Of a stretch of DNA of 64,000 bases, positions 52,360-63,394 are shown in pieces. The position numbers were made by a program, and so were the translations under genes. The DNA comes from Straminergon stramineum. Its lineage: Eukaryota > Streptophyta > Bryopsida > Hypnales > Calliergonaceae. The stretch covers positions 15,750,501-15,814,500 of the forward strand of contig OY987268.1 in NCBI GenBank assembly GCA_963920665.1, in the 5' to 3' direction. The notes below the pieces were generated by a model. The model did no database searches. It was not told the origin of the DNA and worked only from the letters and a program-made list of their open reading frames with translations. Each line of letters opens with the position of its first letter. Within the stretch, counting starts at the first letter, position 1.

Positions 52360-52660
52360 CTTAAACATTTTGTGCATGATTTGGAGCAAGCATTGTAAAT
52401 GTTTTGCCTTGTAGAAAGATAGAAATGATGGGCATTGCCAATTTTTCATTATTTTTTTCCTTAACTTCAAATTCACTAAGAATTTTGGAAGTCAAAAGTT
52501 GGCTTGCACTCATACCCAACACATACAGAGTCTTCCATAATTGCTCATCCAAAGACTACTTTGGTTGTCAAAACCAAGGACATGTGTTATGACACTCATG
52601 GCTAGAAGATGGTTGGAAACTAAGAATTGATGGTCAGAAATCAATTAGTGTCTCTATTGA
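52360..52660. repeat. Dispersed repeat matching the segment in the cyclase intron
   Basis: Inverse copy of the 24.47-24.79 kb segment. On the minus strand it translates to a frame containing TSKILSEF and ISIFLQGK, against SKILSNF and ISIFLHGK in the other copy. It is followed by a run matching the attgatggt / accatcaat block. Confidence 0.5.
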
Positions 52661-54195
52661 ATTTTCTAGTAAGTATAGATTGCCCATGGAAGCCTAGTTG
52701 GGATGGGTGGTTCTAGCCTAGAATAGTTACATTTTGAAAACAAACAATGGAAAATTGTTAGGAAATTGGGTATGAAATTTGGTAGGCCAAAATGGAGGTC
52801 AACTAGTACATGGAAAAAAAATAGATTTTAATTGCCATATGAGATAAGAATTATTGGTTGGTATTTAGGTGAAACAAGAGGCTTGGATAAGGTAGCAAGG
52901 GCTAGTATTAGCTTTGGGACTTGGTTGTTGGACTTGGATTTAGGGTTTCTTACTTGCCCACATCTTTCCTGTAGTTGCATTGTACCAATGTCGTAAATCC
53001 TAATCTCTCTAGCACCGACTCCTCCAACTAAGGCCGACTACATTTTCTATTGACCACTAATCAATTCCCATATAGTTTTTGTTAATATTTTGCCAAGAAA
53101 AATTCCTAATTAAATTTTTCACCTCATTAATTGAATGGTCTAAATTACATCTCTACTTTTTTTGTTTTTATCATAAACATCTTCAAATTCTGTATAGACT
53201 ATTTGACAAGATATGGGAATTCATAAATTAATAGATTTATCCATTTGATAGCTTTGATATTTGTGATATGCTCTTTTTATTTGTGAAGTTGCATGAGTAA
53301 GGTGACTAAACACCTTGAATGTAGTATTAGGTAAAATTTGGTATAGGGTTCAGCTAAAAATACCCAAGCCCACAATTGATAATTGCAATCATGAGATATA
53401 TTGTTGGATATTTGGGTTGCATACCAAACTTGAAGGACATGTCAAAATAGTTTAAGCCACATGTAACACTAATTTTTGTTAACTTAGTGTATTCCATTTC
53501 TTTACCAATTTCATGCAACAATAATTTAGTTTTTTTTTGACATTTGAGGATTCTAGCAATTTCATTGATATCTAATTGAGTTTAGAAGAGATTAGCTAAT
53601 GAAAAATTGATATAGCAAGAAATAAACCAATAGATTTTGTGGTTGAGAGGGTGCAACTATTGATCATTGAAGAAAACCCAGGGAAGCTCAAAAAAATTCC
53701 CAAACACTTGTACCTACCTAGTGTGTGTTATATCCAAGGATTGTTCAATTTACTTCTTCTTCAATCTATTATGTGACCTTTGACCCACCACCACAACATT
53801 ATATTAATTTTTCCATGCACAATTATCTCCCCTACTTGCAATACCATACTAAATTCTTCAACCTAGAAGAACAACACTTGTACCCATCCCCCAAGTCTAC
53901 ATTTAACATCAAACTAGTGAAATGATATGGGCAATATTCCATACTTTGGTATCTTTCAAGATGCACATAAGGCTTGAAACATAAATTCATACCAGTTCTA
54001 GATTGTGGCTTGAAATTAATTAGGCATTTGTAAAGATAATTGTCAACATTTTTTTGGTGAATTATTTCATTAAGCTTGATACATAGCAGTTAAAGAGTGG
54101 TACAAACAGTCACAAGACATAGAAAAGGTATCATACATAGAAACCAACATTGTGAAGGTGTTTTAAAATCACTTTGGCACATTTGGTCCTACTTT
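52661..54195. other. Spacer, probably old repeat DNA
   Basis: No intact gene is visible. The sequence is moderately A/T-rich and interrupted in all frames. I could not match it to another part of the window. Confidence 0.4.
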
Positions 54196-54959
54196 CGGGT
54201 GATTGCAAGAAACACTTGTCCTATTTTTTGTCCCCTTGCCCTCGGACATGTGGTTTTTTGGTCATAATTTTTGCATCATAAGTCCGTTTGTCTTGAAATT
54301 TGGAATGAAGGTACACATAAAAGTTTCACACATTTCATAATTTTTTGTTTTTAAAAAAATTACTTTACTATTTTTAAGGCGCCCCTGATCGAGTGTCTAC
54401 CTCAGTCATTTTGGGGGGGAGGGGGTCCAATTTTGTAGCCAAAAATGCAAATTGGAAGCCACAAATTGGAGAAGTTGGAGATGTACTCGCATTCCAATCA
54501 TGGACGAAGAGTTTTTTGCAAAACACCTTTGTGTGAGGTGTCTACATAGAGCCAAAGTGACCGTTGTTAGTGTGCATTTTTCAGGCAAGAGAAAATTTTC
54601 CTTGACAAATTTTTTGGTGCAATGAGAGAGCAAGCTGGTCTACAAAAATGAACTTTTTTCTAGGAATTTTTTGAATTTTTTTTAAATTATTAAAAATGAA
54701 AAAATCCATAGACTCTGTTTTTGCTATTTTTTTGCTTGTAGTAGCTTCTGTAGCACTCCATAGTAATCTATCATACTACATAGTACTATAAAGTATTGAA
54801 TCAACGGTATAGATCTGCATGTGCCCCAAATCGATGGTTGAGATTCAGAGGTGCACTTTGACGTGTAGAATTGATAGTAGTCCGTACTATTGCCAATTCT
54901 AAGGTCAAAAATTGCGTCTTTGAGCCAAAAACGTGAAGTGTTTCTTTCTTGCAATCACC
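54196..54959. mobile_element. 0.76-kb TIR element, non-coding
   Basis: The left end CGGGTGATTGCAAGAAACAC (54196 on) and the right end GTGTTTCTTTCTTGCAATCACC (to 54959) are inverses apart from a 4-base insertion. The ends carry no TTAA, so this is a different family from the TTAACC elements. No open frame of interest lies inside. Confidence 0.6.
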
Positions 54960-55064
54960 CTTTCAAGCAATGTCATGTTTCGCTCTTCTTTGGTATGAAG
55001 ACCATGAAGCTTAGCTTGATTTTGAAGATCTATAGAGTGTGATGATGGCAATTTCCAAGGTCGG

Positions 55065-55565
55065 GGTTGAACCAAGTCACTCACTCACCTACACTTTTAT
55101 TCCTTGGGGGAAAACATAGGACCTATTTATTTTGCCTCACATGAAAAAATTTGGAAATTTTGAATTCATATATGTACTGAAGTGAAGGCCCCAAATTAGC
55201 AAAGGAGTGGTATAGAAAATAGATTAAATCAGCACAAAGTGGGAATCTTTTTTAATATGCACCCTAAAGAAAAAAATTGGAGACTTCGGAAGGGGGTAGG
55301 TTCATCCTAGCCGTTTGGCCGGGGTGAACCAACTCCCTTGCTCGACCCCCAAAGTCATTGCAAGGGTGCATGTGAAAAAAAGACCCCCTATTTTGTGCTT
55401 GATTAATTATTTAATTTGTCTTCTATATCTACGCCAGCTAATTTGGGGCCTCTGATTGCAGATATGTATTCAAAATTTCCAAATTTTATCATGCATGGCA
55501 AATTAAAAATTCTAGCCGGGGAGACGAGCGAGGGGGTCGGTTCACCCTGGCCGCATTTTGACCGT
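55065..55565. repeat. Cluster of inverted and direct repeats around a GGTTCACCC-like core
   Basis: The core recurs as ggggttgaaccaa near 55069, as a near-palindrome at 55290-55340 (gtaggttcatcctagcc ... ggggtgaaccaactccc), and as gtcggttcaccctggcc near 55536. Spacing and orientation suggest nested or decayed foldback elements. This cluster marks the change to GC-rich sequence upstream of the DUF2921 gene. Confidence 0.5.
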
Positions 55566-56439
55566 CAGAGACGCATTGGGAGGGGCACCTTACCATTTGA
55601 CTACTACGGGTAAAGCTGCGAACATACCTGTAACGTGCCATTTGTACCGCCAGGCTTTCATGACTGTGTACATCGATCACCAAAGTCAACTCTAAAGTTG
55701 TCGCCGCACAACCCGCCACCGTCTTCGATAACTTATCAATGCAGCATTGACGGATTATTTCTGCCGACTCGACTGGAACCAGAAAATCCGGCAGAAAAAT
55801 TTCAGAAAACCCAGAAAAACTTCCCATTCAGGCAAGCCCTTACGGTATTACCAACTGATCCTCGATCGGCTGCTCCTCCTCGTCTGACCTGCCTTCATCT
55901 CACCACCTTCTGCATTTTCTCTGACTCTCGCAGCACCAGCAAAGCTCCAGGAATTGTGTCTGAAACTTTCTTGCGAGACTCGCACAATTGTGACAGTGCG
56001 GTTATGTACCTGTGTGCTTGAATCTGACTAGATTTCATCAGCTGCTGGAAATAGAATCTAGACGGGGACGGGAGCACAGTCTTAATCCCACATCCCGAAT
56101 GACCCAATTTTGAGGAGCCATTTCAATTCTGGACTCTCGCAAGAGTGTATTATACTTGGGTATGTCGGTTCACTTGTGGGAATGAATACTTGAAGTTCAT
56201 GTTGTCAAAACTGTTTAGAAGCTAATCCAGCTGAGTGAGATCGGTTCAAACGGCAGATTGAAGTTGTTGCTGCTCCTTTGGGAAAGAATTAAAGCTCTGT
56301 CGGTGGTACTGATCGACCACTGCTCGCCTTAGGCGCTAGCTTAGGGTTTACTATACAGGTCGATGATCAGTCAGACCCAAGAGCTGGGCATGATTTCATA
56401 ACTCCAATCGTACCTTCGCGTGTTTCGCATTGGAGAGTT
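55566..56439 (+). other. GC-rich leader/promoter region of the DUF2921 gene
   Basis: Open frames on both strands here (for example 55635-56021 +) have no recognisable domain and probably reflect base composition. The position and the shift in GC content suggest promoter plus 5' untranslated sequence. I saw no clear TATA box. Confidence 0.4.
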
Positions 56440-58521
56440 ATGAAACATGGTATCAGGGTTTGCGATTTGAAGCTGTGTCTACTTCTACTTTTCCATGCGT
56501 TCTATCTGCACCTCTGTCTCGCCCAAGATGGTGCAGACATTGCCCCGATGTTCCCTGAGGCACCTGATGACAACAGTATGCTGTACCGAAGATACTTCTC
56601 CCACAATGAGACCCGCATCGCCATAGCCAGAGGTAGCGCTGCAACAAGGGCTACATCGGGACACCAGTTTCCAGGCGGGCCACATCTGGCGGAGTATTCA
56701 TATTGGGCCGGGTGGAACGAAGGCCTCCTGCACGATCTCCGGATTTTCAGGGGCCGGACATGGTATTCCCCAGCAGTTCTAGACGACGTGACCTTGGATT
56801 TCTTAGCTATTGGTGGCGTGGCATACTGTGAGTCAGTTGGCATCTCCGACCAATTCTTCCGAGTCCCCTCCGAACCCTGGCGACCTCACATTCAGCGCGT
56901 CAGGGATACATCTCCTGATGAGCGTTTTGTTGAAGTGCTCGTCAAGTTGCTTGTTGCAGGCTTTGAGATTCTGGGAGAAGGTGTGTATTGCCCCTTCACA
57001 GGGACAATGCACTTGGTGGGGTGCACGCGCAAATTGGAAATCCCTCGCGAGGCGTTAGCATTTGAAGCTGGTATCCCTTACGTGTGGACATTCCCTGAAG
57101 ACTTTCTGAATCTGACCGACTTCGAATCGGAGACTTCGTCGTGGAGATGTCGCGAGAAGGTCGACAATCTCTTGGGATTCTGGGAATACGAGAACTCACA
57201 TTCGAATTCCAAAAGTTCACGGTGCCGAAATGGGTTTGCATATTTCACGAAAAGCTCGGGAGTTTGTGACATGTCCGTGACACTGCAGTACCCGCCACTG
57301 TCTGCTCGCTGGAACTCGGAGCGCGTCTTGAACCTCGAGATTCGGAGCACGCTACGCGAGGATGATCCGCTCTACTTCAACCCCGTGGAACGAAACATCT
57401 TCTTTCCGTATCCATATCATCATGAGTTCAGTACAATTATGCCCTCGCAAGCGACACTGGAGACAGGGGGTCGGATGATTCTCCTCTTGCTTGGAATTGT
57501 CTGCGTAGGGTTGCAGATTCAGCATGGCCGCAACAATGAAGAAGCGCTCCCATTCGTCTCGCTGGCGATGCTGGGCATTCAGATCGCCAACCATGTGTCT
57601 CAAACGGCTATCTTCAAGGACCTCCAGATTCTTCGGTTCGCGGAAGTGCCGGACATGACTTTCATGACACCCAGCATGAATGACACGCATCTGTTTTTCG
57701 ACGGGCGTTTCGAATCGACTGAGGATTTGAACTATTACTGAACCATGGCGTTCCATGAGTATGTGCCTTACCAAGCTATGGCTATGACCTCCATCTTCAT
57801 GTACGTGTGGATCTTCCACAGAGTCGGCGACAGACGAAGGGTCATGCAACTGCGTGTGCGCAAAAGAAAACCTGGCGCCAGTCATCCGCCCAGCGACAGG
57901 CAGCTGGTGTTCGCCACGCTCCCAATCCTCTGCATTGTCGGATTGTTTGGAATCGCTTCCTATAGTGTCGATAACAATATCTTTAGGGTTTCAACCATTG
58001 AAGGATTACCAGGAGTACCAAGCGGAAGCAATCTTCAATGGATGGGCGGCAGAGACTTTGGGTCGGCAATGGGACCAGGCTACTACATCGATCAGTTCGT
58101 TTCGCCGAAATTCTTTGAGATTTCGGAATCGCAGTGGGGATTCGTGAACAGATTGACGGGACTGGTGGTGAGCGTATTTCTGGTGCCGCAGCTGCTGGGG
58201 AACTGGCGGTGGGAGGGGCAAGGGCGGCCGCTGACTGCGTGGTTCTACGTGGGCTTGCCGTTTTTGCAGTCGCTGCCGCACGGCTTCGCCATCGCTAAGC
58301 ATTTCCAGCTCCTGCCGATCTTCGCCTGGTACGACCCGTATCGCGATTCTTTTTACGGATTCTACGAGAATCCCACGCCATGGTGGCAGATTGGGGTGGT
58401 GTTGTCCTCGGCGATCCTGGTTGTTGCGGTGCATTTGCAGTTCGTGTCATCGTTTCAGCCTTTAGGGCAAAATTCGATTGCTGGAATTTCTAATGACGAA
58501 CAAACTTGTGACGAGCTCTGA
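56440..58521 (+). CDS. DUF2921-family multipass membrane protein, intronless, split by one in-frame TGA
   Basis: A single open frame of 693 sense-length codons is interrupted only at codon 434 (TGA at 57739-57741); the frame continues as ACC ATG. It has a signal peptide (residues 1-29, LCLLLLFHAFYLHLCLAQ), then a lumenal domain with the family hallmark EGVYCPFTGTMHLVGC, then about seven hydrophobic helices starting at residue 347. The C-terminal region has the DUF2921 pattern YDPYRDSFYGFYENP followed by a last helix. The family is plant endomembrane protein of largely unknown function, distantly related to FLY1/Tul1 ubiquitin ligases; no RING domain is present here. The stop falls between helices 2 and 3 and would remove five helices. 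It could be a sequencing or assembly error, a null allele or recent pseudogene, or less likely readthrough. Lack of introns in a GC-rich frame also allows a retrocopy. Confidence 0.72.
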
Positions 58522-59307
58522 TGGCGACCGTGATCAATGCTCTACTAATCCCGCTACCAAATTCGTTGCCAGAATAACTCAAATTGCTGCAATCGAAAAC
58601 GATCCGGGTAAACCTCTATCCGCAAATGTCTTTGAGCTAGCGGAAGTAAGGTTTCCAAGATTGTGGCTGGTTTAGAGGGTTTCGAAGGATGATGAGGGTT
58701 TAGGGTTTTACACATTTCCTCTGTGATCTCACAGTAATAGCGTAGACATCCCATTCACCAAGCACTGACCCTTCACCTTGCACTAACTGTGCAGTAACTG
58801 TTCAGATCCTAGAATTTGCAACTGAAGTGAACTATGAAATGTCCAGAAATGAAATGTACTTGGTTATTGGCATCCTTCATTATCCTATACCTATGTCACA
58901 CAATATTCTGAAACGTCCATATCATAATGAAGATCTGTTTGGATTCCGAAGGCAGAGCGATCAGAGAGGTTTGCGTGTGTATGTAAATCTTCCTCATAAA
59001 ATTTTGTAGAAGAAATGCAGGGCCAAGGGAAGCTGACTAATTCCAGTCCAGAAGCTGGTGGATTTCAGTCTAGAACCTACCCTTACTGCCGTCCTCCAGT
59101 CAGTAGACAGCTCCTGGACCTCGCCGACAGTTACCGAAGGTCGGCAACCATTCTGTCGTCTTGACGTCTTGCCTCTTGAGTCTTGACCCCCATGACCTCC
59201 GGATCCACCAGCTTCCAGTCTCAGACATTCAAGACCAATATACAATTGTAGATACTACAATATTTTTCACTACAAATTGTCGCCGCAAATTGTGACAAAA
59301 ACTTGGC
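58522..59307. other. Spacer between convergent genes
   Basis: This is the 3' flank of the DUF2921 gene. I recognised nothing beyond moderately GC-rich spacer. Confidence 0.4.
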
Positions 59308-59565
59308 GTGTACATTGCTGTATTTCAAATTTATTGGAATAAAGAGCAGATTTGCGTTTGGTGCTCGTTCAAATGGTGAGTGGTTTCAGTTTCAGTCGCT
59401 TCTACTGCGGTTATGCTTCAGATTTTGGCTACTATATGTATGATTCGGATTGTGAAAAAACAATTTGAGTGTACATTGCTGTGTGAAATTGATTGGTGTA
59501 AAGAGCAGAATTCAGTTGGTGTCACTTCGGTTATGCGTCCGATTTGGTCACTGTATGTCACCTAG
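59308..59565. repeat. Tandem duplication, period 161 bp
   Basis: GTGTACATTGCTG at 59308 recurs at 59469. Both are followed by aaatt(t)attgg(a/t)(a/g)taaagagcag and then ggttatgc(t/g)tc. The second unit is shortened internally. It is located between the two convergent genes. Confidence 0.7.
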
Positions 59566-59892
59566 ACTAATAGTCTTTCTTTAATTTTCACCCATCCAGC
59601 TTGTGTTGTTTGACTTGGAAGAAGATCACAAATTGGTCATTGATTGTGCCAACAAGATATTGAGGATTCACCTTAGAATTTGAACTTGTCATGCACACAT
59701 GCAACGGCCAAAGTTACAGCAACTCTGACTTTGGGAGTATTCTATCTTGCATACGTCACTTTTGGAATTATACGGTGGACACTTTGGGCGTCCAGCATGA
59801 AGTAAAACGATATCGTTCTTAAGCTGTGAACAATCACTAAAAGTCTACAAATTAGAGTTGCAGTTGCGCAGCTCGCCAAATCAGTTACACAG

Positions 59893-62447
59893 CTAGTCAG
59901 TCTGCTGTGCAGATTGATCTGCTTCGTCCTCCACGACAATTTCAAGCGGAATGCACGAACCATCCTCTGGATTAATGGGCACATTATTCAAAAAGAGGTC
60001 GCCCATGTTGCAAGTAGGATCGGACCTTGGATCCACCAGCTTAGGGTTTGATGAACCGGCTCGGACGGTCGGTTGCGTTTTCCCTCCGTCTGCCTCAATG
60101 CGATGGAGCTCTCCATTAGCTTTGTAACGAAGGCGCATTGTCCTGATTGCAAACGGAATGTTGGCGCCGGTGAGCTCCCTCTCCGTGTCTCGAGATCGAA
60201 CATTCTCGACGTTTAAACCCACGGAAGGTATTGGCACTCCAACAACTGCAGTTAAGAGCGGCCCCGGAGCTTCAACTCCTGCGCTACCAGATCTAGACTT
60301 GTTGGCTTCGACAGTGAAGCTTTCAGCATAAAGGATGTCGGTGATCAGCCACAGGTCTACGAGTCCCCTGTGATCAAATCCCAAATCAAAATTCACAACA
60401 TAAATTACTGCATGAGATTGCCACCGACACACTAAAAAAGCGAAAGTACCATTGACCGTTCATAACTAATTAAAATACTGTGCAAACTTAGAAGCACATT
60501 GCATGTTGCACATGAAATCTGGAGACAGGAAGGATGCAAGAGTTTTCCACTGATTCGACAAGAGTCTAATTGAATGGGGTAGTACATACCTGAGCTTGGA
60601 TGGAGTGACACCATGTTTGGCGATGGTTTCCATGTTGGGCTTCCAATTTTTCTCGAGGATGGCTTTTTGAAGAGTATTTCTATCAAGGGACTCTAAGGTC
60701 ACGTCTTCAACTGTGACAGTCAGCTCCTTGGAGGAGTTGTGTTGCACATTTGCGAAGCTCAGAATGGAGGCAAGAGTCTTGGAGCTTGCCTTGACGGTCT
60801 CCCTCAGGTTGCAGTGAGTCTCATATCTTATGGCGGGCTCCTCTTCGTCATCTGGCACAATGTTGATCGAACAGCTTCATCAATCATTGGTTATATCTAA
60901 CTCGAGCCACAAACTTCAAGGCAGACTTCATATGCATGTCGCAAAGATGAAATCTATATGTGTGTAACCTCCTTATTTTATATTTCATACACATTCAATT
61001 AGATTGTCACTTGTCATTACCATAACAACGATCTACGAAGCATCCACACACGCAAACTTTGAGACCATTCCAGGTTTTTGTAAGAAACAGCTCACAGTTA
61101 GAGTTTACTGTGCATTGTAAATGGCATGTCACCTGGAGTGGACCCTTAAGTGTCTGAAGGGAGCAAAAGTGTCCTCACATAGTCTGGAAGTTCAATTCGA
61201 AGTGCTATAACTTTTTCATTCAATGTTCAAATTTAATAAAACTTGTTGGGAAATTTGTGCTGTGTCTTCAAGTTTATGTGGTATAATTTTCAGATCATTT
61301 CAAGATATACTGATTTTTTGAAAGCCATTCGAAGTTCACAGGGTCCATTTGAATTCACCAAACTACATTTTGATGGCTGCAACTTGGGGGGCTTATATCT
61401 ATTTCATACAATGTTTTTTTCAATAAAAAAAGAATTGGGTTATGTTTCCCTTGAAGTCTAGTTACTATGGTAAAGTTCATGTCAATCCCAATTGTATTGC
61501 ATGTTTGTGAACAATTTGAAGTTCAAAGTTTAGACATTTTTGGATTGTAGTGAACTTTGGCGGCATGTTTCTTCTTCACACAATGTCCATTTCCAATCAT
61601 TTTGGGAGAAAAGTTGCACATACTAGTCTAGTTTGTATGTTTAAAATTTCATATCAATTTAAGAAGTTATGAATAAATGAGAAGCATTTTAGTCGAAAGA
61701 GATTTAGCTATAGAATGATGTATTTTTCGCACCTTCTTTTGCTTTTTTTTGTCATTTCAAAGCCATTTTACAAACACAGTGAGTCAATTGAATTATATTT
61801 TTTTTCACCAATGTGTTTGTTTGCTGTTATTTTAGCACTTCTCAGTTTAAATTTTTTCATTTGAGTAGGTTTAGAAATCAAATTTCACCTCCAAATGTGT
61901 TCCTAAGAGAATTTCAGCATCATTTATCAATACTAAAACATTATAATCTTGCAATCTATATGACCAAATGACTCTAAATTTGATTCACGTCATCTACAAC
62001 ACATACACTACAAGATTGTATGATTGAGATTTCTATACCTTAATGTCATTTAGATCTATAACTCTTCAAAAGCAATGATGTTTTTAAACTCAAAAAGGCC
62101 CGGCGTCTATACGGGTTAAAGTGCATCCCACCGACAAGTAGTACGAGGGGGGACTCCCCACTCACCAGAGGTCTCGTTCTCATCAGCATCTCGAGTGGTG
62201 AAATAAGTCCGGACGGCCTCCTCGAGCCATTCAAAAACACGCCGTCTTCCTCGCCCACCTTGCGCACGGTGAAGAAAGTGCCGACCTTGTGGATGATGGG
62301 AGGGCGGCCTGGCAAATGGATGGTGGGATTGTCCCGCTTGACAAGCACATCCAGCAGCTGCAGGCCTCGCTTGCCCTTCCACGGCGACACTGCCACTGCG
62401 TTGTGGGAAGTGAACAGGTACTCTTCCCACACTCGAGCTGGCGCCAT
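59893..62447 (-). CDS. Three-exon gene of uncertain family, faintly gasdermin-like; one-base frame break in exon 1
   Basis: Exons on the minus strand: 62447-62166, 60851-60590, 60367-59893 (stop TAG at 59893-59895), with clean GT donors and AG acceptors. The exon 2/3 junction is in phase. Exon 1 is one base short of the phase needed: the good frame runs from MAPARVWEEY to GEEDGV, then shifts at an A5 run on the plus strand (62233-62237) into a second good frame ending DADENETS, which joins exon 2 (DDEEEPAIRYETHC). The intended product is about 339 residues, soluble, with no signal peptide or membrane helix. By eye the order of features recalls the gasdermin N-domain: a short amphipathic start, LQLLDVLVKR, acidic loops, DLWLITDILYAESF, then IPFAIRTMRLRYKANGEL. 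This is weak and unaligned; a plant-specific family of unknown function is the safer description. The break is either sequencing error or a real frameshift. Confidence 0.55.
61147..62119. mobile_element. Possible diverged TTAA-bounded element filling intron 1
   Basis: TTAA at 62116-62119 is preceded by GGCGTCTATACGGG, resembling the right ends of the TTAACCYCT elements. The candidate left TTAA at 61147-61150 has a poorly matching end. The length (973 bp) and A/T-rich interior fit the 0.93-0.95-kb family. It would account for most of the 1.3-kb intron of the 59.9-62.4 kb gene. Confidence 0.3.
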
Positions 62448-62521
62448 GGCTGTGGATCAATTGAAACTCCTCCCGCAGCTTGCGACCCCCAAACAACTGA
62501 AGCAAGTATCGTTCTGAGCAA

Positions 62522-63394
62522 TCCCTGTTAACTTATACTACATAAACTTGACCTCAGAAGGACGCTGCAGACATACTGTGTCCGATGGATGACCTCACCG
62601 GAGACTGTCAGGATGGAAAAAAATATTTTTTCATCCAGTCTTTTTTGACTTGCATACATTTTCAATTGAATAGTACTGCAAATTTCATCATCATAGTAGT
62701 ATTGAATTTTCTGAAGAAGAAGATGCTGAATCTATGGATTACCCTTGTAGGGTAATTTGGTTATTTCTTGCCAGATTTACTCTTGATGTGAATTTCAGCC
62801 AGAAAAATGATATTTTTAAAATTTGAGTCCAACCAATGAAATCATGCTTATCAAGTGCAATTCCTACTCTATTTGTAAATTTTTTTAAATCCATATATTT
62901 CAATATTTTATAGCAATATGAACTGTGGGTCTATAACTATGGTTTGCTGGTTTTCTAGTTTTCTAGTGACTTGATAAATTTGATTTGTACCATGATGTTC
63001 TAAAGTTAGTTGACCCACCTCCTACCCCCCCTCCCATTTTCGCCTTTCAGATTACTTTCTTTCCAGTTGAGTGATGATGAGTGGTGATTAATTATGGCAC
63101 AGTTCTTGGTGTAGTTGTGGAGTGTTATGATTGGCTACAAGACTCTCAATATTGCAACCAACCCTTGGTTGGAAGTAGGAAGACCTATATTTGACAAATA
63201 GAATTTGAACAAAATTTTGAGCTAAAAAATTCATAGTAATTATATTTTGAGAAATAAAATTCTGAAAATTTTTGGAATCCTTCCAAACTCTATTTTTGTA
63301 CAAGGGGGAATTCCTCCACTCAAGAAACCTATGCTCCAAATACACATAATTGCTGAAGTGGTTGGAAATAGGTGAGCTACCTAACTCTATAATA
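62522..63394. other. AT-rich spacer
   Basis: Upstream flank of the minus-strand gene. I recognised no gene or repeat. Confidence 0.4.

Noticed and set aside
55635..56021. 128-residue frame upstream of the DUF2921 gene
   Set aside because: It overlaps an equally long antisense frame and is Pro/Ser-rich without motifs. It probably reflects GC-rich leader sequence.
57352..57885. 177-residue minus-strand frame overlapping the DUF2921 gene
   Set aside because: It is antisense to a well-supported membrane protein. Its translation is His/Arg-rich and shows no family features.
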